NCBI RefSeq assembly: GCF_024519285.1 | Contig: NZ_JAMZCY010000001.1 | Location: forward strand, 1,736,001 to 1,800,000 | Length of the DNA: 64,000 nucleotides | DNA from: Cohnella sp. WQ 127256 | GTDB taxonomy: Bacteria > Bacillota > Bacilli > Paenibacillales > Paenibacillaceae | Direction: 5' to 3' | Part shown: in pieces, positions 1 through 8,409 of the stretch | Layout: every line of letters begins with the position of its first letter | Position numbering within the stretch: the stretch's first letter is position 1 | Notes under the pieces: generated by a model | The model's input: only the letters and a program-made list of their open reading frames with translations | Databases searched by the model: none | Told to the model about the DNA's origin: nothing | Made by a program: the position numbers and the translations under genes

Positions 1-646
1 CTTTGCACCGACGGATGAAGACGGCCAATCTGGTGGATCGTTTATGGCGTTTTTAAAGGGAAATCTCTTCACTACGGGCAGGTCCGCAATGGCGTTCAAG
101 TATAGCAACGAGGTTCAACAAATTATCGATGCGAAAAACATGCTGAAAGATGTCGCGCCCGTCAATTGGGGCATCGTCACAGCGCCCGTCGATCCAAATA
201 ATCGGACCCAAAGCAGTTATTTCGGGCCAGGCACCATTTTCGCCGTGAACAAGAGCTCTGCAAATCCACGCGCAGCATGGGAGTTCGTGAAATACGCCAC
301 TAGTGATGAATATGCCAAACACAAGTCCAAACAATCTTATAACGGAATATTAAGCCGAATGCAGTACAATTCCGATAAAGAGGGCCGGAGCATGGAGCCA
401 TTTTACAAGCTCGAACCGAAATCCGGAATAGGAGATGATTATTCCAGTACTCTTCCACGGTTTTACGAGGCATTTTATGCATTAGTAAATACGGAGATCG
501 ATTCCGTGCTGTCGGATAAGAAGTCCGTAGAGGAAGCATTAAAGACGATTCAAGAGAAAGGGCAAGAAGAACTCGTTAAAGCCCGGCAGGATCAAGAGGC
601 CGCCCGGAAGGAAAGTTCTTCACCCTCCGCATCGGCTTCTCCCTAA
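1..646 (+). CDS. Sugar ABC transporter substrate-binding protein, C-terminal part (5' end outside window)
   Basis: The frame is open from base 2, so the gene begins before the window; about 214 codons are visible. The sequence fits the C-terminal lobe of a family-1 extracellular solute-binding lipoprotein: an FSGGSF-like ligand loop region (GQSGGSF), the AWEFVKY helix that is typical near the end of these proteins, and a closing long helix. The last residues are a low-complexity Ser/Pro/Ala tail (SSSPSASASP), which is unusual for the family. The protein would bind a sugar outside the membrane and hand it to an ABC importer; its permeases would lie elsewhere, since the next gene is on the other strand. 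The substrate cannot be told from this half. Confidence 0.8.
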   Translation, partial: FAPTDEDGQSGGSFMAFLKGNLFTTGRSAMAFKYSNEVQQIIDAKNMLKDVAPVNWGIVTAPVDPNNRTQSSYFGPGTIFAVNKSSANPRAAWEFVKYATSDEYAKHKSKQSYNGILSRMQYNSDKEGRSMEPFYKLEPKSGIGDDYSSTLPRFYEAFYALVNTEIDSVLSDKKSVEEALKTIQEKGQEELVKARQDQEAARKESSSPSASASP

Positions 647-670
647 CGGGACGAGCATCCTATAAGCGAC

Positions 671-1912
671 CTACAACCACTGAATACAAGTAAGAATCAA
701 TCCGATGAAGAACCCGCACAGAGCTCCATTGACACGAATCCATTGCAAGTCACTTCCGACCTTCTCTTCCAGCATGCGAACCAGTTCCTTGTCATTCATC
801 TGATCCAAATTATCTTTCAGCAACAAACCCAGTCTATAATGGTTAGCTTCAACGAAATCTACGATGAACGACAGCACCTTGTGCTCCGCACTTTCCGTTA
901 GCTCCTTCTCGGATTGCAGCTTACGAATGATATATCGAACAGTCGTAACAACCTTGCGTCCTCCGCTTTGCTTTTCCTTCTCTAATGCGGCAAGAAGCGT
1001 ACTACGAATAGCCTCTAACCGTTCCAACAGAAACTGCCCACTGTCCGGGTGGCTCGCCTTATCGATGAGCCACTGCTTCCCACGAATCATCATGGCCTCA
1101 TCACTTGCGATCCGTTGCAATTGATTACGGATTTCGACTAGTAATCTTTCTCGATTCACATTCCCAGGTTGAATTAAATCCTGAATTCCCGATAACAGCA
1201 GCTGTTGAATCATTGTCCCCAGCTTGTCTTCGTTCATGAAGCCTGCGAATGCTTGCACAGCAAACCCCATAATTCCGCCAACCTTGGCTTCTGATATTTT
1301 CTGTTGTGCGATCGAGCCAAGCAATTGTCCGGTTTGTGGCTTACTTACCCATACTCTTCCTTGATTTAACGCATAATCAAGTGCCTTCTCATCCCATTGA
1401 TCCTGCTCAGCAGTATGCAACATTTTCTCCACGAATGGTTTAGCATCCGTTTGACGAATGATCGATACGATACCCGACTGAAGATGGGGTACGAAGGATT
1501 CGAGCGGTAATTTCGATAAGAGGGTTTGCAAGAAATTGAGCGTGCCAATCCGATTGCTCCTCTTTGCAACAAGTCTCGTCACGGCGGAACCAGCGACCTT
1601 CAAGAGCTGGAATTTCTTTAGCTTACTTGTAATGCTATCCTTGTTGAGCAGCTCATTCTCAAGCGCTGAGATCAAGGAATTAGCAATCTTGTCCCTATTC
1701 TTCAGGAGCAGCGACGTATGCGGGATGGGAATGCCCATGGGATGGCGGAACAATGCCGTAACGGCAAACCAGTCCGCGAAACCACCTACTAACCCCGCCT
1801 CAAATCCACCTTTCAGCAGCTCCACAATTGGATGCTCAGGCAGGAACAATGTCGTGACGAAACCGACTCCCATTGTGACTAAGGATAAACCGGCAATATA
1901 TCTTGTTTTCAT
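671..1912 (-). CDS. DUF445 family membrane protein
   Basis: The protein has about 413 residues, with a hydrophobic N-terminus (residues 5-25), the GGFEAGLVGGFADWFAV stretch and a 'LFRHPMGIPIPHT' signature, then a long helical region and a C-terminal membrane segment (FFIGLILTCI). This is the DUF445 (YheB-like) layout, of unknown function. A TTG nine bases upstream (1921) is also in frame, but the GAGG box sits nine bases before the ATG at 1912 and directly against the TTG, so ATG at 1912 is the better start. It stands alone, convergent with the upstream solute-binding gene and divergent from the next small gene. Confidence 0.8.
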   Translation of the reverse strand: MKTRYIAGLSLVTMGVGFVTTLFLPEHPIVELLKGGFEAGLVGGFADWFAVTALFRHPMGIPIPHTSLLLKNRDKIANSLISALENELLNKDSITSKLKKFQLLKVAGSAVTRLVAKRSNRIGTLNFLQTLLSKLPLESFVPHLQSGIVSIIRQTDAKPFVEKMLHTAEQDQWDEKALDYALNQGRVWVSKPQTGQLLGSIAQQKISEAKVGGIMGFAVQAFAGFMNEDKLGTMIQQLLLSGIQDLIQPGNVNRERLLVEIRNQLQRIASDEAMMIRGKQWLIDKASHPDSGQFLLERLEAIRSTLLAALEKEKQSGGRKVVTTVRYIIRKLQSEKELTESAEHKVLSFIVDFVEANHYRLGLLLKDNLDQMNDKELVRMLEEKVGSDLQWIRVNGALCGFFIGLILTCIQWL

Positions 1913-2011
1913 AGATGACAACCTCGTTATGTAAAGGATTTGGTGATCTATTCAGTATAACCGAAACAACGGATCATTCTAAGAGTATTAATGAATAAGG
2001 AGCTGATCTGT

Positions 2012-2206
2012 ATGTTTTTCTTTGCATTTCTCTTCATTGCGATTGCCATCGTAAACATCATTTATCCGAGCTTTGGTTGGTACCTCAGATATGGCTGGAT
2101 GGTCAAAGGTGATTCGGAACCAAGCGATGCCTATTTATTCATGAGTAGGGTCGGCAGCATTATCGCGATTATCGTATTTATTTTTTATGTTATACCTAAC
2201 TTCTAA
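2012..2206 (+). CDS. Small two-helix membrane protein, DUF6199-like
   Basis: A 64-residue hydrophobic protein: a first membrane helix (MFFFAFLFIAIAIV), a short polar loop with WYLRYGWMVKGDSEPSD, and a second helix ending IIVFIFYVIPNF. The aromatic loop followed by a polar 'GDSEPSDAY' patch resembles the DUF6199 family, for which no function is established. An in-frame ATG lies at 1991, but an AAGGAG box is placed nine bases before the ATG at 2012, so the shorter form is preferred. It is followed closely by a strong terminator and is probably monocistronic. Confidence 0.55.
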   Translation: MFFFAFLFIAIAIVNIIYPSFGWYLRYGWMVKGDSEPSDAYLFMSRVGSIIAIIVFIFYVIPNF

Positions 2207-2220
2207 TACCTCATCATTGA

Positions 2221-2252
2221 GAAAAACCGCGCAGATTCTGCAGCGGTTTTTC
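2221..2252. terminator. Bidirectional terminator
   Basis: GAAAAACCGC and GCGGTTTTTC form a 10-bp stem, and an inner GCAGA/TCTGC stem continues it. A-rich and T-rich flanks make it work in both directions. It lies between the convergent small membrane gene and the MFS gene. Confidence 0.85.
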
Positions 2253-2274
2253 ACATGTAATATTCCTAAACAAC

Positions 2275-3732
2275 CTATTCTTTCGGAGCGTGCGTACGTT
2301 TAACGAAGAACGATAAAACCAACCCGACAATAGCGAACATCATTCCGATATAGAATGCGTTATGAATGCCGGCATTTAACGCTAACGCTTGTTCGATTGG
2401 GGCTGTTGGATCGGATGACGTGGTCAAATAATCCTTGGTCCCTGCCGACATCATGCTGATGAAGAATGCGACGCCAATCGCTCCGGACACTTGCTGTAGT
2501 GTATTCAGAATTGCCGTGCCGTGAGGGTAATATTTTCTAGGCAGCTGGTTCAATCCATTCGTCTGCGCAGGCATCATGATCATCGAAATGGCAACCATCA
2601 TAATACAGTGGTATAAGATGATTGTGCCTTTACTCGTGTCCAGATCAATTTGCGTAAACAACCACATCACAACGACTAGAATAGCCGCCCCCGGAACAAC
2701 AAGCACCCGAGGTCCGAATTTATCGAACAGCTTGCCCGTCACAGGTGACAGGAATCCATTCAATATACCACCCGGAAGCAATAACAATCCCGATGTATAA
2801 GCAGTTAATAACAAGCCCTTTTGCAAATAAATCGGTAATAACATCAACGTAGAGAATAATGCCATCATGACGATGATAAGTAATACTGTCGTTAATGAGA
2901 ACATTGGCGATAGAAACGCGCGCAGGTTAAGCATCGGTTCCTTGGATACCAATTGCCGCCATATGAATAACAGTAATGCGATCCCTCCGGCGATTAGCGT
3001 GAGATAAACTTCAGGACTAGACCATCCGCTATTCTCACCGCCCGCACTACTGAAACCATATACGATACCGCCGAAACCAATCGTTGATAAGATAATCGAC
3101 AGAATGTCTACTTTAGGCTTCGTTACATCGGTCACGTTTTTCAGAAAAATCGCAGCAATGATAACTGAAATCACACCAAACGGGAACACAAGGTAAAATA
3201 ACCAGCGCCAATCTAACGATTCCAGAATCAAGCCGGACAATGTCGGTCCGATCGCCGGAGCGAACATAATGACTAGTCCAATACTCCCCATTGCCGCTCC
3301 ACGCTTCTCAGGCGGATACAGAACAAGAATCGTATTCATCATAACCGGGAGCATGAGTCCAGTACCAAAAGCTTGAATAATTCGTCCTCCCAAGAGGACT
3401 GAGAAATCCGGTGCTAACGCACATACAAGCGTTCCAAGCGAGAATAAGATCATTGCACCCAGGAACATCTGCCTTGTTGTAAACCATTGAACCAGTAAGG
3501 CGGATATTGGAATCAAGATACCAACAACCAGCATGTAGCTTGTCGACAACCACTGAATCGTTGTGTAGGACACATTCAGATCGATTGTGAGATCAACGAA
3601 AGCAATGTTCAATAAGGTTTCGTTCAGAATGGAGAAGAATGCACCAATAACGAGGGTAATCAATATTGGTAATCGTTTAATGTTTCCTAAATCTTTGTAC
3701 TGCGCAGGCGCAGAATCTCCAGCGGTATTCAC
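2275..3732 (-). CDS. MFS efflux transporter, DHA2 (EmrB/QacA-type, 14 TM)
   Basis: This 485-residue protein has the 14-helix pattern of DHA2 drug:proton antiporters. It shows an antiporter motif C-like stretch in helix 5 (GLVIMFAPAIGPTLSGLI) and a motif A-like loop after helix 2 (LVQWFTTRQMF). 'LDWRWLFYL' after helix 5 is typical of EmrB/LmrB/MdrP relatives. The start is GTG at 3732, seven bases after GGAGG. It presumably exports a hydrophobic compound across the cytoplasmic membrane; the substrate is not inferable. It is monocistronic, with a terminator downstream (2221-2252) and a 15-bp inverted repeat about 95 bases upstream. Confidence 0.85.
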   Translation of the reverse strand: MNTAGDSAPAQYKDLGNIKRLPILITLVIGAFFSILNETLLNIAFVDLTIDLNVSYTTIQWLSTSYMLVVGILIPISALLVQWFTTRQMFLGAMILFSLGTLVCALAPDFSVLLGGRIIQAFGTGLMLPVMMNTILVLYPPEKRGAAMGSIGLVIMFAPAIGPTLSGLILESLDWRWLFYLVFPFGVISVIIAAIFLKNVTDVTKPKVDILSIILSTIGFGGIVYGFSSAGGENSGWSSPEVYLTLIAGGIALLLFIWRQLVSKEPMLNLRAFLSPMFSLTTVLLIIVMMALFSTLMLLPIYLQKGLLLTAYTSGLLLLPGGILNGFLSPVTGKLFDKFGPRVLVVPGAAILVVVMWLFTQIDLDTSKGTIILYHCIMMVAISMIMMPAQTNGLNQLPRKYYPHGTAILNTLQQVSGAIGVAFFISMMSAGTKDYLTTSSDPTAPIEQALALNAGIHNAFYIGMMFAIVGLVLSFFVKRTHAPKE

Positions 3733-3826
3733 TTATTTTCCTCCAAATCCATTTATGTAATGATAACTTTTGCTTAATCACTATATCATTCGCCAATATT
3801 ATCTTCAATTGTTTCGCTAATTACAC

Positions 3827-3867
3827 AACATGCCCATGTCCATTTGAGAAACGGACATGGGCATGTT
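3827..3867. repeat. 15-bp perfect inverted repeat (terminator or operator)
   Basis: AACATGCCCATGTCC and its exact reverse complement are separated by 11 bases. It lies 25 bases after the DinB stop codon and about 95 bases before the MFS start. No T-tract follows in either direction, so a classical rho-independent terminator is not certain; a regulator-binding site for the MFS gene is the alternative. Confidence 0.6.
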
Positions 3868-3891
3868 AATATGCACTACATCTTAATTCCG

Positions 3892-4419
3892 TTATACTCG
3901 CACGATGATATATTTCTCTTTAATCACATTAAGATGATGAAGCTCATGACCTGCAATAATATAAGCTAAAGCTCTAGCGGTGATCTCGTTATCATTGGCA
4001 ATTCCACTCCGTGACCAAGCTTTCTCCGATAATCCGCGAATGAGTGTCAACGTAGCTCTTCTCACAGAAATATAGTCCTCGATTAATTCGGATAACGAAC
4101 AGGAATCAAAATTGACACCTTTCATGAGATCATCTTGATCGTAACCAGCAAGAGGGGTACGATCTCCTCTTGCAATTCGGAGCAAACGATAGCCCATAAT
4201 TCGTTCATTATCGTTAATATGGCCGATAACTTCCTTCAAGCTCCATTTATCCGGAGCATAACGATAGTTGCCTTGAGCTTCTGGGATATCGGACAATAGC
4301 TCAGCGGTAGTCTTGAGAAAACCTGCAAGAATTTCATTGATATCTCCTTCAGGTACAAGACCGATGTACTGCTCGTAGTAGCTGCTATATTCTTCTTGTA
4401 ATGGTCTGTTGTTCATCAC
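3892..4419 (-). CDS. DinB superfamily protein (BstA/YfiT-like)
   Basis: A 175-residue four-helix-bundle protein. The putative metal ligands of the DinB fold are visible as GHINDNER around residue 70 and GHELHHL near residue 155. 'PDKWSLKEVIGHI' is the usual family signature (W-S-x-x-E-x-x-x-H). Relatives include bacillithiol S-transferases and other thiol- or metal-dependent enzymes; the specific reaction here is unknown. The start ATG overlaps the stop of the M42 peptidase gene by four bases (ATGA), so the two genes are translationally coupled and share a transcript. Confidence 0.8.
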   Translation of the reverse strand: MMNNRPLQEEYSSYYEQYIGLVPEGDINEILAGFLKTTAELLSDIPEAQGNYRYAPDKWSLKEVIGHINDNERIMGYRLLRIARGDRTPLAGYDQDDLMKGVNFDSCSLSELIEDYISVRRATLTLIRGLSEKAWSRSGIANDNEITARALAYIIAGHELHHLNVIKEKYIIVRV

Positions 4420-5492
4420 AGCACCTCTTCCTTTTCATTTTCCATAATATAAGCAATTAATAACGCCGCCGTATTCACGATGGCATCCGCATGAGTCCGT
4501 TCCATTCCATGCGAAGCGTGAACACCTGGTCCAATAAGTGCAGCGCGGATATTGCTTCCTCCACGTAGAGCAGCCGATGCATCAGATCCATAATAGGGAT
4601 AGATATCAACTGCGTGGGCAATGTCCTCGCGCTTGGCTAGCTGGATGAGCTTCGAGGTCATCTCATAATCATAAGGTCCTGAGGAATCCTTTGCACATAT
4701 TGAGACATCTCGTTCTGTCGTCGTTAGATCATCTCCAATAGCCCCCATATCGACGGCAATCAGCTCTGTTATGTCCGGTGGGATATAGGAGCTTCCATGG
4801 CCGACCTCTTCGTAGGTGGACAGGATGATTTTGATCGTATTTACCGGCGACTTCCCTTCCCGCTTGAACCATTCCAGCAGTCCAAATAACGCCGCAACAC
4901 TTGCTTTGTCATCCAGATGCCGAGACTTAATCCAGCCGTTCGATAGGATACGCGTACGAGGATCCCACGAAATGAAATCTCCTGGTGATATACCAAGCTT
5001 TTCCGTATCTTCTTTCGTCATTACGGGCTCGTCGATGCGTATTTCCATATTCTCTTCGTCCCGCTTCCACTCCCGTACATCTGAATGAACATGAACCGAA
5101 GGCTTTGTTGAAAGTACGGTTCCCTCATATGCTTTACCGTCACGAGTGTGAATGAGACAATACTCTCCTTCCACCGTATGCATCGCGTATCCACCAATAG
5201 GTGTAAACCTTAACATTCCATTAGGTTTAACCGAGCGTACCATGGCCCCGAGTGTGTCCACATGTGCGGTTAATGCGATAACCTTCCCAGTCGGTTCACT
5301 AGCACTAGGAATTGTAATAACGGCATTTCCTTTAGGAGTCATCTCCAACTCATAGCCGAGTTTGATCGTTTCCTTGCGGATAAGCTTCATGATTTCCATA
5401 CAAAACCCGCTTGGGCTAGGCACTTGCAATAGGGCTTGAAGAAAACCAATCATATACTCGCGATTCATTTGAGGCTGTACGGAAGTGGACAT
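4416..5492 (-). CDS. M42 family metallo-aminopeptidase (YsdC/FrvX-like)
   Basis: A 358-residue dinuclear-zinc peptidase of clan MH. Seen motifs are LTAHVDTLGA (first metal His and catalytic Asp), RHLDDKASVAAL (bridging Asp), YEEVGHGS (catalytic Glu pair), AVDMGAIGDD (metal Asp) and a late HASHGMERTH (metal His). Members form large tetrahedral cytoplasmic complexes that trim short peptides; some were once called endoglucanases. The frame runs upstream to 5576, but the ATG at 5492 follows AAGGAG at normal distance and matches the family N-terminus, so the 28-residue extension is rejected. It forms an operon with the DinB gene. Confidence 0.85.
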   Translation of the reverse strand: MSTSVQPQMNREYMIGFLQALLQVPSPSGFCMEIMKLIRKETIKLGYELEMTPKGNAVITIPSASEPTGKVIALTAHVDTLGAMVRSVKPNGMLRFTPIGGYAMHTVEGEYCLIHTRDGKAYEGTVLSTKPSVHVHSDVREWKRDEENMEIRIDEPVMTKEDTEKLGISPGDFISWDPRTRILSNGWIKSRHLDDKASVAALFGLLEWFKREGKSPVNTIKIILSTYEEVGHGSSYIPPDITELIAVDMGAIGDDLTTTERDVSICAKDSSGPYDYEMTSKLIQLAKREDIAHAVDIYPYYGSDASAALRGGSNIRAALIGPGVHASHGMERTHADAIVNTAALLIAYIMENEKEEVL

Positions 5493-5623
5493 GTGTAATT
5501 TCTCTCCTTCATATGTAGTGCTCAGTCGTGGATCCTCATGTTGAAGACATATTAGAGATCGACGAAAACACTTCATCTTATCGTATATCGGTCATTTTGC
5601 AGTGATCTGTTACAATTAGGTAC

Positions 5624-5645
5624 AAAAAAGCCGCGTTTCCGCGAC
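5624..5645 (-). terminator. Terminator of the radical SAM gene
   Basis: On the minus strand GTCGCG, loop GAAA, CGCGGC is followed by TTTTTT. It lies 24 bases after the radical SAM stop codon. Confidence 0.85.
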
Positions 5646-5668
5646 TAAAATTAACTTTTTGAGTTGTG

Positions 5669-6547
5669 CTAATTGTTAAACCTTTGACGGTATCCACATT
5701 TGCGACATAGCTCTTCAACAACTTCTCTTCTCGAGAAGCCATCGTATAGGTTAGTTGCACGCTCCCCTTCAATGATTTCGGAAAAAGGGGTTTTGTTAAT
5801 ATTCCCTAGATTAATGACGCCCTCGCCATCGAGGCAGCATGGGATTACAGTTCCGTCTACTAGTACACCTGCTTGGTTACGAAGTGCGTGACAGAAGCCC
5901 TTACTGAGATCCTCTTTCTCCTTCAGATCTGGCCACTGAAACTCTTCCTCGTGATTAAGGTATATCCGATCTGCGATCTTAATTCCTTGACCCCGAACAA
6001 AATGCTCCTCGATCTTAAAGTCTAGATTAAAGGCTTGCTCGATTTGTTCAAGAATGTCCCGGTTTCGGTCGTTCTTCAAATTCGTCTCATTATCCGGTGT
6101 GAGGTTCCACAGTCTAAGGGAGATCAGAACATTAGAAGTCGCTACGGCCTCCTTAGCAAAGTCGAGGACACTAGATACGTAGCCATCTTTATCTACTGAG
6201 CCTTCATGTCCATCAAAGCTGTGTAAAGAGAAGTTAATCTGTCTCAATGCAGGCTTCCCTAAAATCTTAAACTTCGCTTTATGCAGCAGCGTCCCGTTAG
6301 TCGTCAAGTTAACTTTGAACCCTTTGTCATGACTGATGTCCAGCAGTTCGTCAATTCTCGGATGAAGTAACGGCTCACCTTTGACATGAAAATAAATATG
6401 CTCAGCATGCCCTTGGATTTGATCCAATGTATTCGTGAATGCATCAACTTTAATAAAGTTTGCTTGACGCTTCGTTGGTGGACAGAAGCTACAAGCTAGA
6501 TTGCAGATGCTTGTGATCTCAATATAAAACTTTTTAAATTTTTTCAA
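5669..6547 (-). CDS. Radical SAM / SPASM-type protein
   Basis: The N-terminal CNLACSFC motif binds the SAM-cleaving [4Fe-4S] cluster. The barrel follows (KGEPLLHP, LTTNGTL), then a cysteine-rich C-terminus (CCLDGEGVINLGNI and CRKCGYRQRF) that fits a SPASM or twitch domain holding an auxiliary cluster. Such proteins modify peptides or cofactors or act as anaerobic maturases; no partner peptide gene is adjacent, so the substrate is unknown. In frame there are two TTG starts, at 6562 and 6547. GGAG lies nine bases before 6547 and no ribosome site precedes 6562, so 6547 is chosen. It is monocistronic, with a visible promoter and terminator. Confidence 0.8.
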   Translation of the reverse strand: MKKFKKFYIEITSICNLACSFCPPTKRQANFIKVDAFTNTLDQIQGHAEHIYFHVKGEPLLHPRIDELLDISHDKGFKVNLTTNGTLLHKAKFKILGKPALRQINFSLHSFDGHEGSVDKDGYVSSVLDFAKEAVATSNVLISLRLWNLTPDNETNLKNDRNRDILEQIEQAFNLDFKIEEHFVRGQGIKIADRIYLNHEEEFQWPDLKEKEDLSKGFCHALRNQAGVLVDGTVIPCCLDGEGVINLGNINKTPFSEIIEGERATNLYDGFSRREVVEELCRKCGYRQRFNN

Positions 6548-6590
6548 TTTCAGGTACTCCAATCGATCAAGCCATTAGAATGATGCACTC

Positions 6591-6599
6591 ATTATAACA
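6591..6599 (-). promoter_or_regulatory. Extended -10 promoter for the radical SAM gene
   Basis: The minus strand reads TGTTATAAT (TGn plus consensus TATAAT). Transcription would start near 6584, about 37 bases before the TTG start. No good -35 box is visible, as is common with extended -10 promoters. Confidence 0.6.
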
Positions 6600-6618
6600 T
6601 AAGCTGTGGCATTCGATC

Positions 6619-7125
6619 TTATGATTTGTCAGCGTAATATACATGCTTGGCAGTCAATGCCCCACCCAACAAGGTAAATATTCCGAATGAATACAACGGC
6701 TGCCGCCTCTTATCTGTTGGTGAGCCGGGGTTAAACACTAACATACCTCCAGAAGATTTCGACACAGGAATGTGAGAATGACCATAGACAAGCACATCAA
6801 GCTCTACTCCCTTGAATGCTTCAATGGCTTGCGTTTCGGTTGCCGTTCTCTTCGACGCACCGTGTCCGTGTACAATTCCAATCTTACAGCCCTCGAGTTC
6901 AAGCAGCTTGCGTAAGCCGAACTTACGAACGATGTCTGCCCCATCGTTGTTCCCTGCGACTCCATACGTTGGGGCAAATGCCGACAATTGCTCGAACACC
7001 AACAAGTTCGTCCAGTCTCCAGCATGGATAATCGCATCTGCCGTCTTTAACTCACGAATTAATCTTTCTGGAAGCTTCTTATTCATTCTAGGCATATGCG
7101 TATCGGATACAACGACGAGCTTCAT
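6619..7125 (-). CDS. YfcE/MJ0936-family metallophosphoesterase
   Basis: A 168-residue single-domain phosphodiesterase of the calcineurin-like fold. The metal-binding blocks appear in order: VSDTHMPR, HAGDWTN, VAGNNDGAD (the GNxD block), VHGHG and YGHSHIP, then NPGSPTDKRR near the end. These proteins hydrolyse phosphodiesters such as 2',3'-cyclic nucleotides in vitro; the cellular substrate is generally unknown. A TTG at 7146 is in frame, but ATG at 7125 follows GAGGTC at proper distance and starts right at the MKLVVVSDTH core, so it is preferred. It is transcribed separately from its neighbours. Confidence 0.85.
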   Translation of the reverse strand: MKLVVVSDTHMPRMNKKLPERLIRELKTADAIIHAGDWTNLLVFEQLSAFAPTYGVAGNNDGADIVRKFGLRKLLELEGCKIGIVHGHGASKRTATETQAIEAFKGVELDVLVYGHSHIPVSKSSGGMLVFNPGSPTDKRRQPLYSFGIFTLLGGALTAKHVYYADKS

Positions 7126-7262
7126 CTGCACCGACCTCGATTCCAATTGATCTTATAGCTTTATCATATAGACCATTCCCCTCTCAATCAATGCCACGAA
7201 GGCAAATCCAATCGCAACTTTTCCACTATTAACACGTTTTGTATTAAAGAGGGGGTTGAGAT

Positions 7263-7754
7263 GTGAAGGGTTTACTCCAAGCGTTAACGATTATTCGACG
7301 GACCCTCATCGTTATCTTGGCGATAGTGATGATCCCGCAGGTCATTGATCTTTTCCCTACAAGTAGCGACGTTAAAGGGACAATCAAATTATTGGAGCAG
7401 GATGGCCCTGTGACCAAATACAAAATCAATAAACGAATGGAAATCGACCTGGACACTTTTATCGTAAAAACACTCTACGTTACACCTAAACAAGTCGTTC
7501 TCCACTATTCGTACAAAAGTAAAGTGGCTGGTGGATGGTCTTTACCTCAGAACGCCTTTAAGTTATTTGATCCACGAGGCAATGAGCTCCAGTATCGTTC
7601 CTCAACCAGCAGTGGGAATTCTAGGGGATCAACGGGATTCCTCGCTTATGACAAACTAACCGTTTCAGCTTCCAATTTGAATCTTATATTTGAATGGTAC
7701 GACCGCAAAGTAATCTTGAACCTTCCGCTTCAGAAAGTGGGTGAGGGTCAATGA
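7263..7754 (+). CDS. Membrane-anchored extracellular protein of unknown function
   Basis: A 163-residue protein with an N-terminal signal anchor (LIVILAIVMIPQVIDLF, about residues 15-31) and a beta-rich outer domain. A lysine-rich patch (KYKINKRMEID) precedes strands containing VLHYSYKSK and LNLIFEWYDRK. The start is GTG at 7263, seven bases after AGGGGG. The stop overlaps the ATG of the next gene (ATGA), so the two are translationally coupled and probably act together at the cell surface. No family was recognised. The outer domain recalls the small beta-sandwiches of DUF4179/DUF5643-type proteins, but that is only an impression. Confidence 0.6.
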   Translation: MKGLLQALTIIRRTLIVILAIVMIPQVIDLFPTSSDVKGTIKLLEQDGPVTKYKINKRMEIDLDTFIVKTLYVTPKQVVLHYSYKSKVAGGWSLPQNAFKLFDPRGNELQYRSSTSSGNSRGSTGFLAYDKLTVSASNLNLIFEWYDRKVILNLPLQKVGEGQ

Positions 7755-8350
7755 GAAGAAAGACGATTCGGAGCTATGTAGAATGGGTTATTGCCGTACT
7801 CCTCATCTTTCTTTTCTTCAATGGAGGACACCTCGTCATAGGTAACTTTAGCGCAGATAAGGCGCATGAATTATCCGAGAGTAGTTATCATTATGGGCCT
7901 TCAGAGATATCAAGAAAAATCCATTACAATAAAGACATCGTCATTTATCTCGGAACTTATAAGAAGTGGTTTTCCGCTGATACGGTAAATAAGAGAGGTT
8001 TAGGGTGGTTTCCTGACGGAGGAGTTAGCGGTCGTGAAATCGATACAAATAAACCGCTCACTTATAGCTGGGAAATCAAGCATTACAATAAAAAACTAAG
8101 ATTAGCTAAGTTCTTCGGCTATGTAACCGATGAACGAATTTCAAGCGTTGTTCTGAATGTGATTGCTCGAGATAATACTCAGGATGATATTCGGGTCAAT
8201 CAACAGAGCAATGTCATTCTCAAGGAGACCCTTACGGAAGATCGGTTGTTTATCTTTCTATGGAATGAAATCGAACAGAGCTATGCTTGGCAATCGATAC
8301 AAGGACTTGATGGTGAAGGTAAGGTTATTTATGAAGAAAAGCTAAATTAA
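7751..8350 (+). CDS. Membrane-anchored extracellular protein of unknown function
   Basis: A 199-residue protein with one N-terminal membrane segment (WVIAVLLIFLFFNGGHLVIG) followed by a soluble outer domain rich in aromatic and charged residues (YLGTYKKWFSAD, RGLGWFPDGGVSG, LFIFLWNEIEQSYAW). It overlaps the preceding signal-anchored gene by four bases and ends at a strong terminator, so the two form a small operon. I do not recognise the family. The shared topology of the pair suggests partners in a cell-surface complex, but nothing in the sequence names a reaction. Confidence 0.6.
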   Translation: MRRKTIRSYVEWVIAVLLIFLFFNGGHLVIGNFSADKAHELSESSYHYGPSEISRKIHYNKDIVIYLGTYKKWFSADTVNKRGLGWFPDGGVSGREIDTNKPLTYSWEIKHYNKKLRLAKFFGYVTDERISSVVLNVIARDNTQDDIRVNQQSNVILKETLTEDRLFIFLWNEIEQSYAWQSIQGLDGEGKVIYEEKLN

Positions 8351-8353
8351 TCA

Positions 8354-8402
8354 GAAAGACCGATGCTTCCATTCCATAAACATGGAGTCATCGGTCTTTT
8401 TG
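8354..8402. terminator. Bidirectional terminator
   Basis: AAAGACCGATG and CATCGGTCTTTTT form an 11-bp stem with a partly paired loop. It separates the plus-strand pair from the minus-strand luciferase-like gene and can serve both. Confidence 0.85.
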
Positions 8403-8409
8403 ATTAAGA

